NCBI RefSeq assembly: GCF_002020355.1
Contig: NZ_MPZV01000001.1
Location: forward strand, 496,001 to 560,000
Direction: 5' to 3'
DNA: 64,000 nt
From: Thioclava sediminum
GTDB lineage: Bacteria; Pseudomonadota; Alphaproteobacteria; Rhodobacterales; Rhodobacteraceae
Part shown: in pieces, positions 59,954 through 64,000 of the stretch
Layout of the letters: every line of letters starts with the position of its first letter
Numbering within the stretch: the stretch's first letter is position 1
Translations under genes and position numbers: made by a program
Notes under the pieces: generated by a model
What the model saw: only the letters and a program-made list of their open reading frames with translations
Databases searched by the model: none
Told to the model about the DNA's origin: nothing

Positions 59954-60796
59954 TCAGCGGAAGGCCATCGGCAAGGAGAAGCTGTAGCTGGGTTTGCCCA
60001 AGCCTTGCGGCGCTGCGGGGAAACGACCCGCCCGGCGCACGGCATCGAGCGCCGCCCGGTCGAGCGCCGCATTGCCCGAGCTTTGCGCCACCGACGCGCC
60101 GACGAGCCGCCCGTCGCGCGCGATGCTCAAAGCCACCACCACGCGGCCCGCGCCTGCCCCGGAGGGCGTTTGCTTGGCGCGTTCGATCCGGGCGCGAATT
60201 TCGCCGCCCCACGATCCCATCAGGGACCGGATCTGCCCCGCCGAGAGCGTCGCCGCCGGGGCCGCGCGCCGGTCGCCTGCGGCCCCTTTGTCGCCCTGCC
60301 CCTTCGCCTGCTGCTTCGGTTGGGCGGGGGCGGGCTGCGAGGCCTGTTTCTTCGCGGGCGCTTTGGGCTTCGGCTTCGCCGGTTTCGGCGCAGGCGGCGT
60401 GGGCTTGGCCTCGGGCCGCGGCATGTCGGGCGGCGTGGGTTCGGCCTGTTCGGGCAGCGCCGCATCGGGCGCAGGTGGCGCGGTCAGCGTGGGGGCTGCG
60501 GCAGTCTGCGGCGCGGTCTCGACCGGCTCGGTCGGGGCTTCAGGTGCTTCGGGCGCGGTTGGCGCCTCAGGCTGCGTCGCCGCGACCTCCGTCTCGACCT
60601 CGGGCGGGCGCTCCCACTCGGCCACGCGCGCGGCCATGGACGGCGAAGACGGCGCAAGCGAGACGAGCGCCTCGCCCCCGTCGCCTGCCGATTGCGCCCC
60701 GCCCGCAGGCGCAGGCTCCCAGACCATCAGCACGCCCGCATGGACCGCCAAAGCCGCGCCGAGCGCGCCCGCGAAAGCCAACCCGCGCAGCGTCAT
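59954..60796 (-). CDS. tonB: TonB-family energy transducer
   Basis: Protein of 280 residues from ATG 60796, overlapping the second exbD by 4 bp. N-terminal signal anchor (LRGLAFAGALGAALAVHAGV), a long Pro/Ala/Glu-rich linker (residues ~60-190, with PKPKAPAKKQ basic patches), and a C-terminal TonB domain: GRVVVALSIARDGRLVGASV, QSSGNAALDRAALDAVRRAG. It spans the periplasm to drive outer-membrane siderophore or haem receptors. Last gene of an exbB-exbD-exbD-tonB operon. Confidence 0.92.
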   Translation of the reverse strand: MTLRGLAFAGALGAALAVHAGVLMVWEPAPAGGAQSAGDGGEALVSLAPSSPSMAARVAEWERPPEVETEVAATQPEAPTAPEAPEAPTEPVETAPQTAAAPTLTAPPAPDAALPEQAEPTPPDMPRPEAKPTPPAPKPAKPKPKAPAKKQASQPAPAQPKQQAKGQGDKGAAGDRRAAPAATLSAGQIRSLMGSWGGEIRARIERAKQTPSGAGAGRVVVALSIARDGRLVGASVAQSSGNAALDRAALDAVRRAGRFPAAPQGLGKPSYSFSLPMAFR

Positions 60797-61206
60797 TTGT
60801 CCCGCACCACGAGTTTGAGATCGGTGAAACCGAGACCCGCCAGCTGCGGCATCAGCTTCGCCAGCGCGTCGCCGGGAAGCTGCCCGTCCGCGCGCAGCGT
60901 CAGGCTGTCGGCGCAATCGCCGCAGTCCGCTCGCGCATCCTGCGCAGCCGCCCCCAGCGCCGCAATCGCCGCGTCGCCCCGCGCCTCGCCATAGGCGATA
61001 TCGCCTTCGGAATTCGCGAACAGGACCAGCGCGCCGGGATCGGCCTTGCCCTCGCCCGAAGCCTCGGGCGGGGTCACCTCGAAGGGCGTCGGCTGGGCGA
61101 GCGTCGCAGCCAGCAGGAAGAAGATCAGCAGCAGGAAGACCACGTTGATCATCGGCAAAAGCGGCTCGGGCAAGCTGCGTCGAGGCGGATCGGTGAAGAG
61201 CCTCAT
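60793..61206 (-). CDS. exbD: ExbD/TolR-family biopolymer transport protein (second copy)
   Basis: Protein of 137 residues from ATG 61206, overlapping the previous exbD and the following tonB by 4 bp each. One N-terminal helix (LLPMINVVFLLLIFFLLAAT) where the usual channel Asp of LxPMIDVVF is replaced by Asn (PMINVV). The periplasmic domain ends KLMPQLAGLGFTDLKLVV and contains two cysteines (DCGDC). Because the proton-carrying aspartate is missing, this copy may be structural, pairing with the other ExbD. Confidence 0.85.
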   Translation of the reverse strand: MRLFTDPPRRSLPEPLLPMINVVFLLLIFFLLAATLAQPTPFEVTPPEASGEGKADPGALVLFANSEGDIAYGEARGDAAIAALGAAAQDARADCGDCADSLTLRADGQLPGDALAKLMPQLAGLGFTDLKLVVRDK

Positions 61207-61586
61207 GGCACCAGCACCAGATTGCTCAGCCCCGCGCCGCGCAACGCCTCGATCACCTGCGTCAGCGCGCTCAGATCGCCCTCTTTGGGACGTAGCACGA
61301 CCGGATCGGAAGGCTGTTCCACCAGCGGCTGCAGCGCGCCTGCCAGATCGGAGAGCGCGACCACCTGCCCGTTCAGGCTGACCGTACCGCCTTCGCCCAC
61401 ATCGACCAGACGCGGCGGGCCGGACCATTCCGCGCCAGACGTGCCGCCACCCAAGGTCAGGTCCAGCGTGCGCTCCACCCCAAAGCGCGAGGCGAGCATG
61501 AAGAACACCAGAAGCAGGAAGACCACGTCGATCATCGGCGTCAGCGCCGGGCGACGGCGGGGGCGCGGTTGACCGAAGGCGAACAT
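61203..61586 (-). CDS. exbD: ExbD/TolR-family biopolymer transport protein (first copy)
   Basis: Protein of 127 residues. The N-terminal RPALTPMIDVVFLLLVFFML carries the proton-channel aspartate of ExbD; the periplasmic domain continues with DVGEGGTVSLNGQVVALSDL and ends QVIEALRGAGLSNLVLV. It is the canonical ExbD of the operon. It starts 10 bp after exbB and overlaps the second exbD by 4 bp. Confidence 0.9.
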   Translation of the reverse strand: MFAFGQPRPRRRPALTPMIDVVFLLLVFFMLASRFGVERTLDLTLGGGTSGAEWSGPPRLVDVGEGGTVSLNGQVVALSDLAGALQPLVEQPSDPVVLRPKEGDLSALTQVIEALRGAGLSNLVLVP

Positions 61587-61596
61587 CGCGCGCGCC

Positions 61597-62286
61597 TCAC
61601 TCGGCGGCGGCGCGGGGCCGCTCGGTGAGCGTGGCGGGCGCGCGGGCGAAAATGCGGGTCGCGGCGTCTTCCATGTCGTGGCGCAGGCGGTCCACCACCG
61701 CGTCGAAGCCCGACAGCGCGATCTGCGCCGGGATCGCCACGGCCATGCCCGCCGCCGTCGTCAAAAGCGCCTCCCAGATGCCGCCCGCAAGCGTCGCCGG
61801 ATCGGCCTGAACGCCTGCCTCCTGCAACGCGCGGAAGGCCGCGATCATCCCCGCGACCGTGCCCAGAAGCCCCAGAAGCGGGCCGATCACCACGGCCAGT
61901 TCCAGTGCGCGAAGCCCCGAGCGTGCGCGCGCCAGAAGATCGCGCGCGACGCGGCCCGTTTCGGCCTCGGCCCCGGCCCGATCGAGCTGCGGATCGCGCA
62001 GGCTCGCCATCGCGGCACGGGCCAGCTGCGCGCGCAACGAGCGCCGCCCGGCCAGAGCCGCCTCGGCCCCGTCGGGATCGCCTGCCGCCCAGGCCGCAAT
62101 CGCCGCCTGGCTATGCGCCCCGCCCGACCACGCGCCAGCGGCCAGCAAATCCCAGATTTTCCAGATAATCACCGCGAGCGAGATCACGGACAGCGCCGCG
62201 ATCGCCCACATCGCCGGACCGCCCAGTACGAGCGCATCGAACATGCGCCCCGGAAGAGCTCCGGAAATCTGAGCGGCAGCTTCCAT
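61597..62286 (-). CDS. exbB: ExbB/TolQ-family proton-channel protein
   Basis: Protein of 229 residues from ATG 62286, with GGAGGG 6 bp upstream; a TTG four codons earlier is less likely. Three membrane helices: AMWAIAALSVISLAVIIWKI; LRALELAVVIGPLLGLLGTV; and IWEALLTTAAGMAVAIPAQI, the last two being the conserved MotA/TolQ/ExbB region. It forms the inner-membrane pentamer around ExbD that powers TonB. First gene of the iron-uptake energising operon. Confidence 0.93.
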   Translation of the reverse strand: MEAAAQISGALPGRMFDALVLGGPAMWAIAALSVISLAVIIWKIWDLLAAGAWSGGAHSQAAIAAWAAGDPDGAEAALAGRRSLRAQLARAAMASLRDPQLDRAGAEAETGRVARDLLARARSGLRALELAVVIGPLLGLLGTVAGMIAAFRALQEAGVQADPATLAGGIWEALLTTAAGMAVAIPAQIALSGFDAVVDRLRHDMEDAATRIFARAPATLTERPRAAAE

Positions 62287-62322
62287 CGCGCCCTCCAATG
62301 CACGCCCACAGGCGCGGTGAGG

Positions 62323-62398
62323 TGGTGCCGGCGGAGGGACTCGAACCCCCGACCCCCTGATTACAAATCAGACGCTCTACCAACTGAGCTACGCCGGC
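62323..62398 (-). tRNA. tRNA-Thr (TGT)
   Basis: A 76-nt cloverleaf on the minus strand with encoded CCA: acceptor GCCGGCG/CGCCGGC, D arm GCTCAGTTGGTAGAGC, anticodon loop TTTGTAA (anticodon TGT), T arm GGGGGTTCGAGTCCCTC. It lies 36 bp upstream of exbB, between it and the iron permease gene. Confidence 0.95.
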
Positions 62399-62446
62399 GT
62401 GACGGGCCCGCAATAGCGCGGCTTGGAAATTCGCGCAAGACGCCGC

Positions 62447-64000
62447 TCAGCGGGAACGGGCAAGATCGGCGCGGGCTTGATCTGCGCGGGCGAGGATCGC
62501 GACCGCGACCAGCCCCACCGCGCAGACCAGAAGTGCGGCGGGCGAGGCATCGCCGAGGTTCTCGAGGCTCGCCTTTTCCTGCGTGCGCGTGGCCAGCGTC
62601 TCGAAATTGAACGGGCGCAGCAGCAGCGTCGCGGGCAGTTCCTTCACGCAATCGACGAAGACCAGAAGCAACGCCGAGCCAACCGAGCCGCGCATCAGGG
62701 GCAGGTAGAGGCTGCGCAGAACGCCGCCCGGCGTGCGCCCCAGCGAACGCGCGGCCATCGGCAGCGAGGGCGGCACGCGCCCGAAGGCGGCGTCGCTCGC
62801 GCCTTGGGCGATGGCGAAGAATCGCACGACATAGGCAAGGATGATCGCGAAGGCCGAGCCCGTCAGCAGCAGCCCGGGATCGTGGCCGGTGATCGCCAGC
62901 ACGGTGTCGGCCAGCATGTGATCGAGACCGGCGAGCGGGATCAGGATGCCGACCGCCAGCACCGCCCCCGGCGCGGCATAGCCCAGTGTCGTCAGCGGCA
63001 GCACCGCGCGCGGCAGGCGCTGCCCCGACAGGCGCACCCCGTAGACCATGAACAGCGCGAGCGTCACCGTGATCGCGGCCGCCGCCCCTCCGGTCAGTAT
63101 CGTGTGCCACAGCGCAAGCCCGAGGCCCCGGCCGAACCACGCCTCGGGATTGGCGAGCGCATGACCGCCCATCACCGCGACCGGCAGCACGAAGCCCAAG
63201 GCCACCGGGAGCACGCAGGCCAGCGTCGCCACCCAGCCAGCCGCGCCTTTCAGACGTTGTGGCTGCACCGGGCGGGCCTGACGCGCGCTTTGGTAATAGT
63301 GAACGCGGCGGCGCGAGAGCTTCTCGAGCATAAGAAGCGCAAGGACGATCCCGAGGATTACCAGCGCGAGCTGCGCGGCCCCGCCCGCATTGCCGCCCGA
63401 AAGCCATGTCGAGAAGATGCCTGTCGTCAGGGTCTGCACGCCGAAATGATCGACGACGCCGAAATCCGCCACCGTCTCCATCATCGCGATCGCGGCGCCT
63501 GCGGCGATGGCGGGACGCGCAAGCGGCAGGCCCACGCGCCAGACCATCCCCCACGGCCCGGTGCCGAGGGCGCGGGCGACCTCGTAGCTGGCGCCGGATT
63601 GCTCGCGCAGGGCCGCGCGGGTGATCAGGTAGATATAGGGGTAAAGCGCGGCCGAGAGCACGACCACCGCCGCCTCGCGCGAGCGGATCTCGGGGAACCA
63701 GTAGTCACGCGCCGAGGCCCAGCCGAAAGCGCCGCGCATCGCGGTCTGCACCGGGCCGGAATAGTCGAGGAAATCGGTGAGGGCGTAAGCGCCGACATAA
63801 GCCGGGATCGCGAGCGGCAGAAGCAGCAGCCATTGCAAGATGCGATGCCCCGGGAAGCGATACATCACGACAAGCCACGCAGCCCCTGCCCCGACAGCTG
63901 ACGCCAGAAGCCCCACGCCGCCCGTCAGCACCGCCGTATTGATCAGGTAACGCGGCAGCACCGTCGCGATCAGATGCGGCCAGACATTGTCGCGCGGATC
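62447..64000 (-). CDS. fbpB: Iron(III) ABC transporter permease, FbpB/thiamine type (partial, N-terminus beyond right edge)
   Basis: The frame is open to the right edge (518 codons visible incl. stop), entering as DPRDNVWPHLIATVLPRYLI, so the true start is outside the window. It is a double-module permease of about 11 helices with two EAA-type loops: ASYEVARALGTGPWGMVWRV and ASDAAFGRVPPSLPMAARSL followed by GRTPGGVLRSLYLPLMRGSV. This fused-dimer arrangement is typical of Fbp/AfuB Fe(III) permeases. It moves iron across the inner membrane with a periplasmic binding protein and ATPase not seen here. Confidence 0.88.
   Translation of the reverse strand, partial: DPRDNVWPHLIATVLPRYLINTAVLTGGVGLLASAVGAGAAWLVVMYRFPGHRILQWLLLLPLAIPAYVGAYALTDFLDYSGPVQTAMRGAFGWASARDYWFPEIRSREAAVVVLSAALYPYIYLITRAALREQSGASYEVARALGTGPWGMVWRVGLPLARPAIAAGAAIAMMETVADFGVVDHFGVQTLTTGIFSTWLSGGNAGGAAQLALVILGIVLALLMLEKLSRRRVHYYQSARQARPVQPQRLKGAAGWVATLACVLPVALGFVLPVAVMGGHALANPEAWFGRGLGLALWHTILTGGAAAAITVTLALFMVYGVRLSGQRLPRAVLPLTTLGYAAPGAVLAVGILIPLAGLDHMLADTVLAITGHDPGLLLTGSAFAIILAYVVRFFAIAQGASDAAFGRVPPSLPMAARSLGRTPGGVLRSLYLPLMRGSVGSALLLVFVDCVKELPATLLLRPFNFETLATRTQEKASLENLGDASPAALLVCAVGLVAVAILARADQARADLARSR

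Overview
This 64 kb window is high-GC chromosomal DNA from an alphaproteobacterium of the Rhodobacterales (Rhodobacter/Paracoccus/Thioclava-like). The signs are the gene content, a LexA box of the GTTC-N7-GTTC direct-repeat type in front of uvrD, and a DUF1127 gene followed by CCUCCUCCC-loop small RNAs as known from Rhodobacter sphaeroides. No rRNA, phage, insertion sequence or CRISPR array was seen. Most genes are core or shell genes of a free-living heterotroph.

Layout. Positions 1-10.9 kb (minus strand) hold a Tad/Flp pilus locus, transcribed right to left: flp, cpaB, tadG-like, two tadE-like genes, tadZ, tadA, tadB, tadC, then a LuxR-type regulator, a prepilin peptidase and a Sel1-repeat protein cut by the window edge. 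Positions 11.3-21.6 kb (minus) are the front half of the division/cell-wall (dcw) cluster: mraZ, rsmH, ftsL, ftsI, murE, murF, mraY, a terminator, a small secreted protein and murD. The Tad locus lies where ftsW/murG would normally follow. Positions 22.3-25.8 kb hold mrp, the DUF1127 (CcaF1-like) gene with an array of ten CCTCCTCCC-loop hairpins, rlmJ and mntR. Positions 26-42 kb hold mntH, prfC, small genes on a low-GC islet, a YiiX-like hydrolase, erpA, dgt, osmC, a GST, an alpha/beta hydrolase, metZ, folE2, uvrD and DUF3422. Positions 42-47 kb (minus) hold ybaK, an aldo-keto reductase, betC and an RTX-Hint protein. Positions 47-64 kb hold a CAT-anticodon tRNA, purMN, an acyltransferase-like membrane protein, rnd, sufE, pntAB, moaA, uspA, an M20 amidohydrolase, a tonB-exbD-exbD-exbB iron-uptake operon, tRNA-Thr and a partial iron ABC permease.

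The most striking element is at 23.72-24.48 kb. Ten hairpins have unrelated but self-complementary stems and an almost invariant CTCCTCCTCCCT loop that mimics the 16S anti-Shine-Dalgarno sequence. They group as five twin-hairpin units, the last ending in an intrinsic terminator, and follow a DUF1127 gene. In R. sphaeroides the homologous system is known with four copies (CcsR1-4, with the protein CcaF1); here I count five. Other notable points are a uvrD gene whose first ~120 codons have foreign codon usage, a seven-copy dispersed intergenic repeat (GGGGCGCTGCCCC ... CCCCCGGGATATTT), candidate MntR and BetI operators, an attenuator-like hairpin in front of mraZ, and an RTX protein with a C-terminal self-processing Hint domain.

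Metabolically the window links envelope biogenesis (dcw, Tad), metal handling (mntR/mntH, TonB/ExbBD, iron ABC permease, Fe-S proteins mrp, erpA and sufE), redox balance (pntAB, gst, osmC), and cofactor or nucleotide synthesis (folE2, moaA, purMN, dgt, metZ). All functional calls rest on reading the translated sequences; no database search was possible.
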